Translations under genes and position numbers: made by a program
NCBI GenBank assembly: GCA_018296165.2
Contig: JACKQL020000051.1
Location: 62,001-126,000, forward strand
Source: Termitomyces sp. T153
Taxonomy: Eukaryota > Basidiomycota > Agaricomycetes > Agaricales > Lyophyllaceae
Direction of reading: 5' to 3'
Length of the DNA stretch: 64,000 nucleotides
Shown: in pieces, positions 21,464 to 33,918 of the stretch
Layout of the letters: every line of letters starts with the position of its first letter
Numbering within the stretch: position 1 is the first letter of the stretch
The notes under the pieces: model-generated
Database searches by the model: none
What the model was told of the DNA's origin: nothing
What the model saw: the letters and a program-made list of their open reading frames with translations, nothing else

Positions 21464-23929
21464 CTATTGGTCTTCTATTGTTTCCAAGGTCTGGGTCCAC
21501 AACGCAACCTTGGGATGTGCATTGACCTAGAATTGACGATGAATAATTGGAGTATATGATAAACCAATGATGAATGCACCTTCTTAGGGTCAAAATTAAG
21601 GACTTGCAAGCCTTCTAAAGACGTTGCGCGGGACAATGCAACATAAGCCTGACCTAGCAAATATCAGTCAAAAGCCGTCTCAGGCCTTTCACAAAAGGTC
21701 TCACCCTTCTCAAAGACCTTCCCCAAGTCAACTTTAACTCTATCAAGTGTCTGACCCTGCGACTTATGTATACTCATCGCCCAAGCCAAAATCAAAGGGA
21801 GCTTCACATCCCAAAAGATCACTATACACCCTCAAATCCCCAAAAAGAAACCACATACCTGCGTTCTCGACACCTGTATCTCACCGTTTGGCAGTTCCAC
21901 CTTCCAGACCTCCGGCATGACCAACATCGACCTCTTCCCACCTCCTGGCGTAATGAACTCCACTACGGGGTACAACTTGACCTGGCTTGCGCCTGATCGG
22001 GCGTTCTTTTTCGCCGCACTTCCTACTCCAGTGGTAGATGACGCCGCACCGATGACAGCCGCCTCACCCGTAGGTGCTCCATCGGCGTCAATGTCGTGCG
22101 AGGTCCCATACAAGGCAGGGTCAACAAAGCGCACGATACGGCCCATGCTGCCATTGACAAGCATTTCGTCAACATTCTTGATTAGCATGACCTGTGCGTC
22201 AACGCGAAGGGTGAGATGACGTGGGGCCATGAAATTACTGAGTATTTTCTGTTTTTGGTTCTCGTCCTGAATCATCCCGCCATCAATGGAAATGAAGTGC
22301 GCTTCATCAGTATGGAGACGATTGATCCGTTCAGTGTTTGAGCGGTCTACGTCTTCACGCCGAGGGAATCTACATGACATGGTCAACCTTGGAAACCATG
22401 CAAACAAGGATGGGGCCGTACAATTCTGTCGCCGCGAGGCCGTCCTCATAGTCAATAGGCCGCGACAGGCTCTTGAACTTAGCGATAGACTTTTGACTTA
22501 GTCGGCCGAAACGCATCTCATTCAACATATCAACAAAATCTAAGATGTAAAGGTGTGGTATCAGTACTCCAGAATGTAGGACAAAGGAACGAACCTTGGT
22601 CGCTTTGCCGAAATACTTTTGTCAGATTATAGGTGTGTCTGATTGTTTCTGTCCACATGGACGCCTCAAAAGCAAACTTGACCTGGCCATTACCTTTTGT
22701 AACAGGGGGTAACTGGAAGAAGTCTCCGGTTATGACAATCTAAGTATAGTTCGGATTTGGACGATTTCCAGACATCAACGAATCCGACTATACCTGGATA
22801 CCACCGAATGGTTCAGGTTTTCTCCGGATTATGCTACCTATTCGTGCTAGCTTGTCAAAAAGGTCTCCGTCTATCATAGATACTAGAAAAAGGCAATTAA
22901 TACATGCTTTCATGGTCAAAGGGAAGTGAGTAAACCCTCGTCAATGATCAAGACTTTCGTCCTCAGCCATCGTGTGGCCGCTTTTTTGTTTTTCCGAATC
23001 TTCGTAGCGAGGTCCTCGGCACTTTCAATTCCAAGCCCAATTCCCGCAAAGGAGTGGATGGTAACGCCACCGATGTTACATGCTGCGATACCAGTCGATG
23101 CGGTAATGGCGATGGCATCCGGAGTTCTGACATGTTCCTTGCGAAGCGTCTTGATAATTTCGCGAAGAAGCACAGATTTCCCCGTTCCTGCGACGATGAG
23201 GAAGAATATTGTTAATCATGAGCATATATGCGTACCTGCACTACCAGTGTAGAAAACATTTTTCCCGTCTGAAACCAGTTTCAAGATCTGCAGTTGTTCG
23301 TTACTCAAAAAAACTTTGGCGATTTTCTTTGGCGCTGAAGTTGGAACACTATGAGCCTCGGATCTTTCTGAACGAGAGGATCCAGGCCTCTTGGCTGAGG
23401 AGGAAGCGAGTCTAGTATAAGTGACCTTCTTTGTAAAACTGGGCTCGAATAAAGTATCATTTGCCCAGGATGGTGGAAGCTGTCTCGGCTTTTTCACCGC
23501 AGGCTCGTGATGTTGTACAGGACTCGACCGTTTATTGACAACTTTCGAGTCAATGAGAGCAGTTCCTCGAGGTATTAGAGGAACCTTGCCCGACAGTCCA
23601 TCCTGAATGTCCTGAAGACGGTTCGACTTGGTTGTTTTCAGGGGCGGCGCGTCATGTGGAGTAGGTGGCCATTCAATTTCCTCAAAGGACGGGGACATGA
23701 ACGACGACGCTGAGAAGTCGCGCTTGACGGTGCGTAGGCCGGACTGTGCCGTTTTGGACATTGAATGATGAATTTTGAAAGCTGCGTGCTCGAAATGACC
23801 GTTACGATTCGAGTTCGAAGATGATTGTTTACGGTCACGTGACCGTGGCGACCGCGTGACTTCGGAGCTTTGTTCTACATAAAGTGTTAAGTTTTTTGTT
23901 ATAGTTTTACCTATTTGGCATTGCTGCAT
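21464..23929 (-). CDS. PIF1: PIF1-family 5'-3' DNA helicase
   Basis: Superfamily 1B helicase acting at G-quadruplexes, telomeres, mitochondrial DNA and Okazaki fragments. The N-terminal 200 residues are S/R/K-rich and likely disordered. Helicase motifs follow: [25 protein letters not shown] joined across an intron to TGKS (Walker A), [20 protein letters not shown] (Ia), LIIDEVSMIDG (II, across an intron), [13 protein letters not shown] (III), then [40 protein letters not shown] (V), [22 protein letters not shown] (VI), and the end [17 protein letters not shown]. About ten exons; all frames join without a stop. This is the host gene, distinct from the decayed Helitron helicase at 51364. An intron may remove residues after MQQCQI. 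Confidence 0.93.
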
Positions 23930-24265
23930 GCTGCTGAAAGCTGGAATTGGCTGAGCGCTGAAACCTGAAGCTTGAGGTAGCGACGTTTAATCTTTCTATC
24001 TCGTTACATGACGTATCCGAACTGGAATTCTGATTGCGGGCCACATCCTAATGCGTCGCGCCAGTAGCCGCGGCTGTCACTAAATGCAAATTCGTACCCT
24101 CATCTGGCTGATGTATCCTTGGTTATCAGTCCTGTAGTGCCGGTTTATGCTTGGTGTCACTTGTGATTGATCGAACACTGGGAAATGCTTCGGATTCTTA
24201 TAAGAGCTTGAAATACATGGAAATGATGTGACTAGAAGCTCCGATTGTTGTCCGAATCCATTGGG

Positions 24266-24273
24266 TATAAATA
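24266..24273 (+). promoter_or_regulatory. TATA box of the P450 gene
   Basis: TATAAATA lies 38 bases before the P450 start codon. Position and sequence fit a core promoter with a very short 5' leader; not otherwise proven. Confidence 0.5.
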
Positions 24274-24310
24274 AGTGTAAGGGGCGCTTGAGCAACCTGC
24301 CAAGTCCACC

Positions 24311-26482
24311 ATGCGTACTCTTTTACCATCTGTTGCTGCTGGTGCTGTAAGCTACTCTTCTTTGTACCCGTGGATCACAGCTCACCACTCTGCAGGCCGG
24401 GCATCTTGCCTACAAATATCTCGAACCTCGCAAAGTCCGGTGGCATCTTGTCCTCCTCGTCCTAGTACCGCTGTCCTTGACCTCGTCCCTCTTTCCCCAC
24501 TACTCCTCTGTCATTTTGGCTGCAATCGTTGCCTGGTCAAGTTATGTGATTGTTTTGGTCATCTTTACCATTGCATACCGTCTCTCGCCGTTCCACCCCC
24601 TCGCAAGGTATCCTGGTCCCTTCATCTGCAAACTCACTAAGATGCACTTTGCCCTTGTATCAACGGGTGGCAGGCAGCACATCTACTACCACGAGCTCCA
24701 TCGCCACTACGGTGACATCGTGAGAACTAGTAAGAATCAGAGCTGAAAGTTGGTTGTCTCATCAGAATAATGTCTTCGTATCATTCGTAGGACCCAACGA
24801 GTTATCGTTCTGTACCCCCGAGCTGATTGTTCCCATGGTTGGTCCTCGTGGAATGCCCAAAGCAGAGTGTAAGATCATGTGCTGACTTTGAATCTTGTTA
24901 CCTATTCTTATCAAGTATCAAGTCTGGGACGGCCAATTTGGGGAACCAGAACAAAAAATATTCCGCTCACTCGTGGGTATCAGAGACCCACAGAAGCACG
25001 CGAAAATACGTCGCATATGGGCGAGAGGTTTCACTCCTGAAGCACTGCGCTCTTATCACCCCATTCTCAACAAACGCGTCAGTAATCTGATCAGCCACTT
25101 TGATGCTCGAGTCGCTCGAGGCCAAACAATAGATCTGTCAAAATGGATAAGCTATTTCACGTAATCGACAGGTTCACCTTTCACTCAAATAAGTGGATCT
25201 CACGGGCTTGTGTTGCTAGGTACGACGTCATGAGTGATATAGCGTAGGCCAGGTCTTGTGATTTCGTTTTAGCTTCTGACCGACCTCACTATCTTAGTTT
25301 TGGAGATGACATTGAGATGATGCAACATCAAGATTCTATGGGCTTCTGGAAGACGATGGAAGAGGCCATGCCGTAAGGGTCTCCCTCGCGCACTGTACAC
25401 ATCCCAATTTCACTCATCTTGACTCTCAGGACAGGAATGGTATTAGCACATATCCCTTGGCTAACAAATTTTGTATATAAAGTTCCTGGTGTAGCAAGAA
25501 AAATCAAAATCTTCCGAGAATCAGCTCGGCAACGTGTCCTTCGGCGCCTGGAAAGAGGGTCCACAACTCAGGATCTTTTTTATCACTTGGTGCGCTCACT
25601 CAGATGATTAAGGAGCTCATGATGATATATCTTGAACCTGTGCTTTTCAGATGGACGAAGGGAAATTAGATCCAACTCCTCCTGCGATTGAACAGGTTGT
25701 TAGTGATGCGGCTTTGACAATAGTAGCTGGGTCCGACACTGTATCACCTGCACTCTGCAGTCTATTTCACTTCATCATCTCCAACCCTGTTGCATACAGT
25801 CGGCTCCAAACTGAAATCGATAACTCTCATGTATCCCCAGAAGACGTTCAGGGCTTATCGCTGCTTCCCTACCTGAATGCTGCTCTGTGCGTGTATGAGA
25901 CATTCATTTGGCTTTCGTTATCGTGAAACAAATTTTAGTACGGAAACTCTACGTATCATTCCGCCAATTCTAAGCGGAGTAACTCGATCGCCCTTACCTG
26001 GCAGTGGTGGCTTTATGTTAGGTCCTCAGTACGTCATTTCTCTGCCGTCATGATTCAGTGACGCCTTACTGACTGGCGTGGATCTATCAGTCTAATTCCC
26101 GAAGGGACCACAACAGGCATGCGCGTATATACATTGCACAGAGACCCTCGTAAATTTCTTTTTGCCGGAACGCTTTATACCCGAAAGGTGGCTCCCTGTT
26201 GAGCAACAACTTGCCCTCGAGCCCGAGCTCTTTAAAAATCGCGACCTGGTCATACACAACCCAGATGCATTCATCCCATTTTCCTATGGGCCGGCAGACT
26301 GTGTTGGAAAACGATTTGCATGGCAGGAGTTGCGAGCCGTTGTGTGTGCCGTGTTGCAACGTTTTGACTTGCAATTTGTCAAAGGCTACGATAAGGCTAC
26401 CTGGGAGGGTGAAATGTGCGATTACTTTGTCTTGAAGAAGGCGCCACTTCCTGTAGTCCTCACGCCGCGACCATCACAATAG
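24311..26482 (+). pseudogene. Cytochrome P450 with a one-base frameshift
   Basis: Basidiomycete-type membrane P450 monooxygenase; the substrate is unknown. The N-terminus MRTLLPSVAAGA leads into several hydrophobic stretches, then YPGPFICKLTK and HYGDIVRT. Landmarks: AGSDTV (I-helix), ETLR (EXXR), FIPERW (PERF-type) and the heme loop PFSYGPADCVGKRFA. Introns join cleanly through LHRDPR, where the frame breaks: LHRDPR (ending 26151) and FFLPERFIPERW (from about 26156) lie in different frames with no splice site between. Removing one A of the AAA at 26152-26154 would restore the family's usual spacing, so this is a one-base insertion or a sequencing error. As written the protein ends before the heme cysteine. 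All other exons look intact, so the loss, if real, is recent. Confidence 0.8.
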
Positions 26483-26620
26483 ATAGATACCATGCTGGAT
26501 ACCGATGTTTCTGATTGTCCCACGGATACATATATAGTCTGGCCTGAAATCCCCGCACTGAAATCGATGTAAACATTGAAAGCAAGCATGTACGTTTATT
26601 CTTATGAGAGGGTGAGTATC

Positions 26621-28059
26621 TCAAAGACTCCTCTGTGCTTGGTTTTTAGCGCCTCTGACCAACGATCCAGAAGAATCTTGACTATTTCTAGCCCAAATTA
26701 CAGTTGAATTGTGACTGGCGACTTGCAATGTCGGCAAGGTGTCCGAACGTGCTGCGTCCAAAACAGTTCGTTTCAAATGGGCAAGAATGATTATCAAAGT
26801 TGGATAACATCCCTGAGTCTCCATTAATATGAATCTGGTTCAAGGGATGACTGCTGACCACGACGATGCTCGATGAATAGGTAAACACAAGATCGGCGAA
26901 ACTGAGGCCTTCTCTGGATGATATCGCAGCACTCACGGCTGGAATGTTGTCGATGACTTGCGCCAGCTGAGGAATTTTTTTGTCAAAGTAAGGATGAACA
27001 ATAGGGACGACATACGAAGAAAAGGAAATAAATAAAGCCTGACTCTATAAGCAATAGCATCACCCTTTGCACCCTTGACCTTTGGTTGACTTCGGAGTTA
27101 TTAGGCCTGATCATCCGGTGGTATTGCCTGATATCAGACACCGTTAATGTTAATCCTGTCGAAGATGAAAAAATCAAGAGTTCGAACCAGGTAGCAATCC
27201 CAATGAATGCTGTAGCAACAAATGTTGTTGCAGCAGGCATCGCATATGAGGCCGTTTGGATATTCCGGCAGAAGGCTGGCCTTTGGAAAGAGCCATCGAA
27301 AATATCGGTACCGAGGACCGCCACACAATACGTCAGAAGAAATGTTGTTACTAGAAGATGTTGAATTGAACAAAATGATGTTGGACCGACTACTATGGAT
27401 AAGGAACTCACTCAGAGATCCCAAAAGCATGGAACATAAGAGAACGAGTGCCCAACGTCGCTTCCCGTTACCCCAGAATGCCCAGACACGCCACACAACA
27501 ATAATGTCTCCAAGGACTGTCTGTGGTACTCTCCCTTGAGTATTCTGCCCACTTGAAATTAGTGATAGAAGAGGAAAGACTACTGACCATATAGCCATAG
27601 AGAGCGTCGATGACAACGACACGCTTGAAGGTGACATTCGAGGCATTCTCGTACCTCTCATCAATACCGAGGTCAGGATTGTGAATGAATGAATCAGTTA
27701 TCTCCGTCACATAGTTAGCTAGGTCAATTCCCACTAGTGTGGTTGCAATAAGGAACATAGTGATGATGATCGTCATGTTAATGGTCATCATCCATGTCCG
27801 AGTCTTGCGGCTGAACACATAGTATCACGACTCGGATCAGCTCTAGCAGCAGAAGACGAGATCTACAGGCTTACATCAAGATAGAGCATGCTTTATACAC
27901 ACATCCTCCATAGATTGCTGGACAATTCAAGTTGAGGATCAACCCAGAAGCGGTGAATTTAACCTCACGAAAGAGAAGAGCCTCGAAGATAATGGCTGCA
28001 AAAGTTTTTCTGAGATCTTTTCCAATGACCACTAACGTAGTAGATTCTTCAGGGGTCAT
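26621..28059 (-). CDS. Multi-pass (about seven-TM) membrane protein of unknown function
   Basis: Resembles a large, functionally unassigned family of heptahelical-looking proteins in Agaricomycetes; I do not assign a function. The start chosen is MTPEESTTLVVIGKDLRKTF (28059); an upstream ATG at 28140 is possible. Joined exons give FEALLF + IYGGCVYKACSIL, RKTRTWMMTINMTIIITMFL, VVVIDALYGYM + TVLGDIIVVWRVWAFWGNGKRRW, TTFVATAFIGIATW + QYHRMIRPNN, RVMLLLIESGFIYFLFF, and GCYPTLIIILAHLKRTVLDA. The closing block GxYPTLIIxL and the GD..VVWR block are what I associate with the family. Eight or so exons. The serine-rich tail after the last helix is probably cytoplasmic. Stop at 26621. Confidence 0.72.
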
Positions 28060-29615
28060 TGTACCGTTGAGTATGAAAGTAGACACTGGTGACTTCCACG
28101 GTCCTCTCATTTTTATAGGCCGGGTACCGTACAAGGCCATCCATCGTTTGGATTTGGTTCATGATTGGTATTGGACAGGTTGTCGCTTGACAGATTTACC
28201 CATGGATGATATATCATGTTGCAGTACAGAGCTGTGGTAACAGGCGAGGTAGAATGACCACGAATCATCGAGTTTGCTTCTATTGCAACAGGTCAGTGAT
28301 ATATTTTCTTCACCTTACAACCCACAGTAGACTTTGATACATCAATTCCATGATATATTACAAGATGGCAGTGCACAGCCCAAGGGAGACTGATCGTCAT
28401 ATAGGAAGCTTCCTCAACTCTGTCTTCTAATTATGATCATTTTTGTGCGTTCATTCACACGCTAGCGATTGTCAAGGTTTATGCAAGAATCACATCCGAA
28501 TAGCCTCTTGTGGACTCGTTGTCCTAGACATATTGCAAGCCGATAACTTACCATAAACCATGGGCTGCGGCTTGTTCCGAGAACTCAAGGGTTCGAAGGA
28601 ATGAGTGAAGGAATGAGTGAAAGTTTAAAGGAAAGGATAATCATCTTTTAACAAGAAAAAAAGCCGTGAGTCCATTCCCGCGGAGCTGTGACAGGCGTGA
28701 GTGTACCGTGAACTACCGTGTGCCGCGAATCAATGAAAAAATCATGGCAGTGATAAGTCTTGATGACAGTTGCGTTGATTTCATTGAAATCTATTGAATT
28801 CTGCTACTAAAGTGGTATGGTATACTCATGGAGCTCACGGTACCCTCATGGCACACTCACAGGTACTCATGGTACATACATAGCACTCACTGGCACAAAT
28901 GGTACTCACGGTACATACACGGCACTCACAGATGTCTTCACAGTACATTCACATAACTCAGGCTTACAGTACCCCACGCTTATAACATCAAGCTGTGCAA
29001 GGATTAGATTAGGATCCTACCTAATGCGCATGCACTGACTTTTCTTAATGCAAGCCACCTCAAAATCAGGAAAAATTTTACTTGTTACCGATTCGGGAGA
29101 GGAACAAAGAAAGTTGCGACAGAAACAAGAAGATGAAGTCCGCCTTGGAACCCTCAATAAAAAGGACGATTACTACATGTCGTAATATCAAGAAAACCGT
29201 TATTATCTGATTCGTGTTTTCTGATAGGTTCCCCGGCGCGACCTCATTGGCAGCTCGTGATCATTGCATGACGGCTTACGACACCCGATCTTCGTTAGCT
29301 TGGACAAAAGACTTAAATAAGGAAGGCTTATAGCAAATACCTCAACTGTTTTATTGACATTCTCATGGAAGTCTATCAAACTTGGGAGCATTGTCTGTCA
29401 AAAGGTCCAATAAGATCTGGATCTCTGAGAAGTCTTGAGACAAGGTCCAGAAAAACTCGACCAGCAAATGAATTGTTAATATTGACCTAGAACTCTGATG
29501 AGTTTGTTTAACCTCTTGAAGTGGCGCAACACGTATAATTTACGCCACATGCCGATTCCGGACTCAAATCAATCTCCTGTGTTTGGACTGCCAATGAGAA
29601 CCATCGGTAATGATA
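28060..29615. other. Intergenic region with a short tandem repeat
   Basis: No supported gene. A degenerate repeat at about 28810-28960 alternates GGTACTCATGGTACATACA-like and GGCACTCAC-like phrases. GAATGAGTGAAG is duplicated near 28598-28621. The region ends exactly where the first Helitron-like element begins after GATA. Confidence 0.45.
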
Positions 29616-30031
29616 TCTATAATATATGGGATCAGTGTATTGAATGGTAAGAGAAAAGCAACACTTGGTCAACAAAATACAAAGACCTAACCGAACGAAG
29701 TGAGGTTGGGTCTGGGATGAAGCACTGAGTTAGAAATACAAGGACCTAACCGAACAAAGTGAGGTTGGGTCTGGGATGAAGCACTGAGTTAGAAATACAA
29801 AGACCTAACCGAACGAAGTGAGGTTGGGTCTGGGATGAAGCACTGAGTTAGAAATACAAAGACCTAACCGAATGAAGTGAGGTTGGGTCTGGGATGAAGC
29901 ATTGATTTGTTCGGTTAGGTCTGGGATGAAGCATTGAGTAGAATATCGAGGACCTAACCGAATGAAGTGAGGTTGGGTCTGGGATGAAGCAAGAGCTACA
30001 GGCCCGTGCTGAAAGCACGGGGCGTAGCTCG
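29616..30031 (+). mobile_element. Helitron-like element E1 (416 bp, ends plus minisatellite only)
   Basis: Begins TCTATAATATATGGGAT directly after host GATA and ends at the palindromic terminus ...GGGGCGTAGCTCG. Between them is little besides about five copies of the 59-bp unit, so it is a minimal non-autonomous element. Its terminal hairpin reads GTGCT-GAA-AGCAC where the other copies have GTGCC-GAA-GGCAC, a paired change. The next element starts at the very next base. Confidence 0.8.
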
Positions 30032-30940
30032 TCTATAATATATGGGATGACCCGTGGGAATGTGGCTGCACCTATGCGACGACTTTTCTGCTTAGTAAGG
30101 CTGACCAAGAACCTTCCTTTTTGGGTAACTTGGCTGTTTTTCGCACTTGGAACAGGTTTTTTCTCAAAATAAATTACAGTAAACAGCTTTAATACATATA
30201 TACAATCTTTTGACTATGTGTAAATCATGCCAGATAGTCTGCAGGTGTCAAAAAGGCCAAACACAATTTAGTGGACACTGTTTTTCACACCTTGCGCATT
30301 TTTTGACACAACATGACCAAACAATGGGCATTTCCGAAGTTGTGGAAAGGAGGCCACACGACAAAGTATGTTTTGTCACATCTATTGATTGATTGATGTT
30401 GACTAACAAGCTTATTAGTAACTCCTTAACCACATTGAGCTATTGATACATCAAATATCTCATCATGCAAGTCAATTTTAATGGTTTTTGACTGTTAAAT
30501 TGCTTAACAATGGATGTTATAGGCAACCACCTACTACTCCTGAAAGCCAAAGGCAACAAGCTAGGAATCAAAGGAGACTTGAACAGTTACAAATGACAGA
30601 TCCTGACAATCTGAAGTTATGGACTCTGTGGACAACAACTTGGGCAAGATGATATTCATTCACAGTGCAGGTGGATGTGGCAAAACATTTGTCTGCAATA
30701 TCCCTTTCCCAATGCGCTGGTAGCCTCCAGTAAGTGATAACGGCACCATAGTCAATAGAGTATTGGAAAGAGAATGTTGCAAAAGCAGCTGAGATCAAAC
30801 GGTTTCCCCAAAGCATTGACAAAAAAGATGTTGTTGCATTGGTGATGGGTTAGGAGATAAGTATACGATAGGGCAGTGCGGGCATGTTCCTGGGTTTACC
30901 CAAGCCAGGTCTTCTCTCCATAAATCGGTCGGAATAACAA
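30032..30940 (+). mobile_element. Helitron-like element E2, internally deleted and interrupted by E3
   Basis: Starts TCTATAATATATGGGATGACC immediately after E1. The interior carries two pieces of the Helitron protein on the plus strand. 30521-30612 encodes an N-terminal segment (QPPTTP, SQRQQARNQRRLEQLQ). 30613-30700 encodes a helicase Walker A segment (DSVDNNLGKMIF, AGGCGKTFVCN). The replication initiator and most of the helicase that should separate them are gone. No 3' hairpin is present before E3 begins at 30941 after AACAA, so E3 appears inserted into it. Confidence 0.75.
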
Positions 30941-33918
30941 TCTATAATATATGGGACAACCCGTGGGAATGTGGCTGCGCCTATGCGACGACTTTTCTGC
31001 TTAGTAAGGCTGACCAAGAACCTTCCTTTTTGGGTAACTTGGCTGTTTTTCGCACTTTGAATAGGGAAAAACAGACAGCTTTGGTTGATAGCATGAATCT
31101 ATTGTTTCTTCAAGCCTTAAGATTGATATTTCAGGCAATTTTTAGCCTTTTTCAGGCATGACTTATGTGAAATGTACTGTCTTTTGATGTACCTCTTCAA
31201 GCAACACTTCTCATGTCCCATGCCCATATTCCTTATATCAAAAAAGTCCAAGACAATGAATTTTCATGATCAAAATGGCCAAAGAAATGGCATAACATGT
31301 TTCTTTGACTCTTAAAAGTTTCTACTTATTCTTTTAAAAGGAGCATAGTTGCCCTGTGTATATCCCTAGGCAACTGTGGTTCCTGAGGGACTTTGAGAGG
31401 TTTATGACATACAATATGTTTTGACCATAAATCTGACTTGAATTTGATTGCTGATATCTCCTAACTTGGAATGTGTATTCTGTGATGTGAGGTGGTACCA
31501 ATATTGAATTGTAAATCAAATCCTCAACCAAACAAAGTGAGGCTATACTTGGGCTGTGCTGATAGCTGTGTGCTGGCTTTTTGATTTCAAGGTGTATGGT
31601 TCAGACTTGAAAGTGTGAATTCTTATAGCTTTACAGTAATCAGTTCCTCAACTTACTCCTGATCATCTCCAACTTTTCCTGCTCTCAATAGATATTTGAC
31701 TACATTATGACAGCCTCTGAAAAAGGATGCTGGATTATCAGAAAAAGTTCAGAACAATGAATTTATGATCAAAAATGGCCAAAGAAGTGGTATAAGATGT
31801 TTCTTTGACTCTGAAAAGCTTCTACTTATTTTTTAGAAAGGAGAATGATTGCCCTGTGTATATCCCTAGGCAACCTATGGTTCCTGAAGGACTTTGAGAA
31901 GTTTATGGCATACACTATGTTTTGACTATAAATCTGACTTGAGTCTGATTGCTGATAGCCTCTGACTTGGAAGTGTATTCTGTGATGTTAGGTGGTACCA
32001 ACATTAAATTGTAAAATCAAACAAAGTGAGGCTATATTTGAACTGTGCTGATAGCTGTGTGCTGGCTTTCTGATTCCAAGGTGTATGGTTCAGACTTGAA
32101 AGTATGAATTCTTATAGTTTTACAGTAATCAGCTTGGAGTCAACTTACTCCTGATCATCTTCAACTTTTGCTGCTCTCAATAAAAATTTGACTACATTAT
32201 GACAGCCTCTGAGAAAAGAATGGTGGGTTTAATTTATTATGCTACTATTAGTGAAGAGAGCATTGAAGATTGCTTTGAGATGGAAAAAGCTTCAGAAGGC
32301 AGTATTGATATAGAATGTGTAAAGTTGATAGTCTTCTGTTAAGGAACTGGAATAGGAGGTTTTTTGCTCAGTACTATGACATATATCTATGTTTGAATAG
32401 ACTGGATTGCTACTAGCTGTAGGTTACATCCTGCTTCTGAGGATTCATGGAGTTTTTGATTTGAAGGTGTATGGTTTGTGATTAGATGATTGTATAGTCA
32501 GATATATCAAGTTGAAGACAACAGATGAGTGATGTCAAAGGTCTAATTGTTAAGTATTAGTACCATTTAGTAATACCATAAATGAGATTGTAGATATCTC
32601 ATTACTCAGACTGCTTTCTCTGATTTGTTTCTCTTTAGTATATTTTGGTGTCCAAAAATTGTCCAACATGCTCTTCAAAGTGCATGAGTAATAAGGGGAT
32701 AGAAGGTGGAGGAGACTTTGATTGATCAATAATTCTAAATGATCAAGTATATTATAGATGATCTATTAATGTTAATTGCTTGCAAGAGTTGGAATATTGA
32801 AAATCTAACCAAGCAAAGTGAGGTTTGGTCTGGATTTTAGCATTATGTTAAAAATAATGGAATACTTATAAAGGAAAGTTCATTTGACTGAGTGAAATAT
32901 AATTGAAATGATAGTAAAGACTTATATTTATTGACATTGACAATGACAGGACTATCAACACATTGATTTAAAAAAGAAAGACCAAAGTCAGCATAGTGAA
33001 AGAGATGAGTGGGAAAGCCCATTAATATGACAATCTTAATTACTTTATTGAGGAACACTTATCAATAACATGAAAGACAAACTGAGGTTGAGTTTAGATC
33101 TTGGCAATGAGTTGAGGAAATACAAAGACCTAAGTGAACATAGTGAGGTTGGGTCTGGGACTAAGCATTGAGTTGAGGAAATACAAAGACCTAACCAAAC
33201 ATAGTGAGGTTGTGTCTGGGACTAAGCATTGAGTTGAGGAAATACAAAGACCTAACTAAACAAAGTGAGGTTGGGTCTGGGATGAAGCATTGAGTTTGAA
33301 ATACAAGGACCTAACTGAACAAAGTGAGGTTGGGTCTGGGATGAAGCACTGAGTTTGAATTACAAGGACCTAACCAAACAAAGTGAGGTTGGGTCTGGGA
33401 TGAAGCATTAAATTTGAATTACAAGGACCCAACTGAATGAAGTGAGGTTGGGTCTGGGATGAAGCACTGAGTTAGAAATACAAAGACCTAACCGAACGAA
33501 GTGAGGTTGGGTCTGGAAATTAGCATTGAGTTTGAAATACAAGGACCTAACCGAACAAAGTGAGGTTGGGTCTGGGATGAAGCATTGAGTTTGAAATACA
33601 AAGACCTAACCGAACGAAGTGAGGTTGGGTCTGGGATGAAGCATTAAGTTTGAAATACAAGGACCTAACCGAACGAAGTGAGGTTGGGTCTGGGATGAAG
33701 CATTAAGTTTGAAATACAAGGACCTAACCGAACGAAGTGAGGTTGGGTCTGGGATGAAGCATTAAGTTTGAAATACAAGGACCTAACCGAACGAAGTGAG
33801 GTTGGGTCTGGGATGAAGCATTGAGTAGAATATCGAGGACCTAACTGAACGAAGTGAGGTTGGGTCTGGGATGAAGCAAGAGCTACAGGCCCGTGCCGAA
33901 GGCACGGGGCGTAGCTTG
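30941..33918 (+). mobile_element. Helitron-like element E3 (2978 bp)
   Basis: Starts TCTATAATATATGGGACAAC and ends with the terminal palindrome decayed to ...GTAGCTTG. The interior is AT-rich, CpG-poor and non-coding, with an internal partial duplication (compare the stretches starting near 31240 and 31740). A long 59-bp array (about 33080-33890, roughly 14 units) precedes the 3' end. It is nearly identical, in opposite orientation, to element R6 at 57953-60455. Unit variants become richer in TG and CA further from the 3' end. Confidence 0.8.
33080..33890 (+). repeat. 59-bp minisatellite array (longest of the plus-strand set)
   Basis: The unit is 59 bases, confirmed by successive GACCTAACC starts at 33662 and 33721. 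Each unit contains GACCTAACC and GGTTGGGTC flanking an 11-base loop GAACGAAGTGA, so it can fold into a hairpin. Variants are almost all C/T or G/A changes at CpG sites: CCGAACGAAG, CCGAACAAAG, CTGAACGAAG and CCAAACAAAG. Equivalent arrays lie in every element: about 29685-29995, 34690-35040, 49390-49700, 50540-51065, 52915-53340, 54965-55345, 56180-56560, 57990-58320 and 60485-60750. Confidence 0.9.

Noticed and set aside
33080..33890. CRISPR-like array
   Set aside because: Units are direct 59-bp tandem copies with no unique spacers, in a fungal genome and inside mobile elements.
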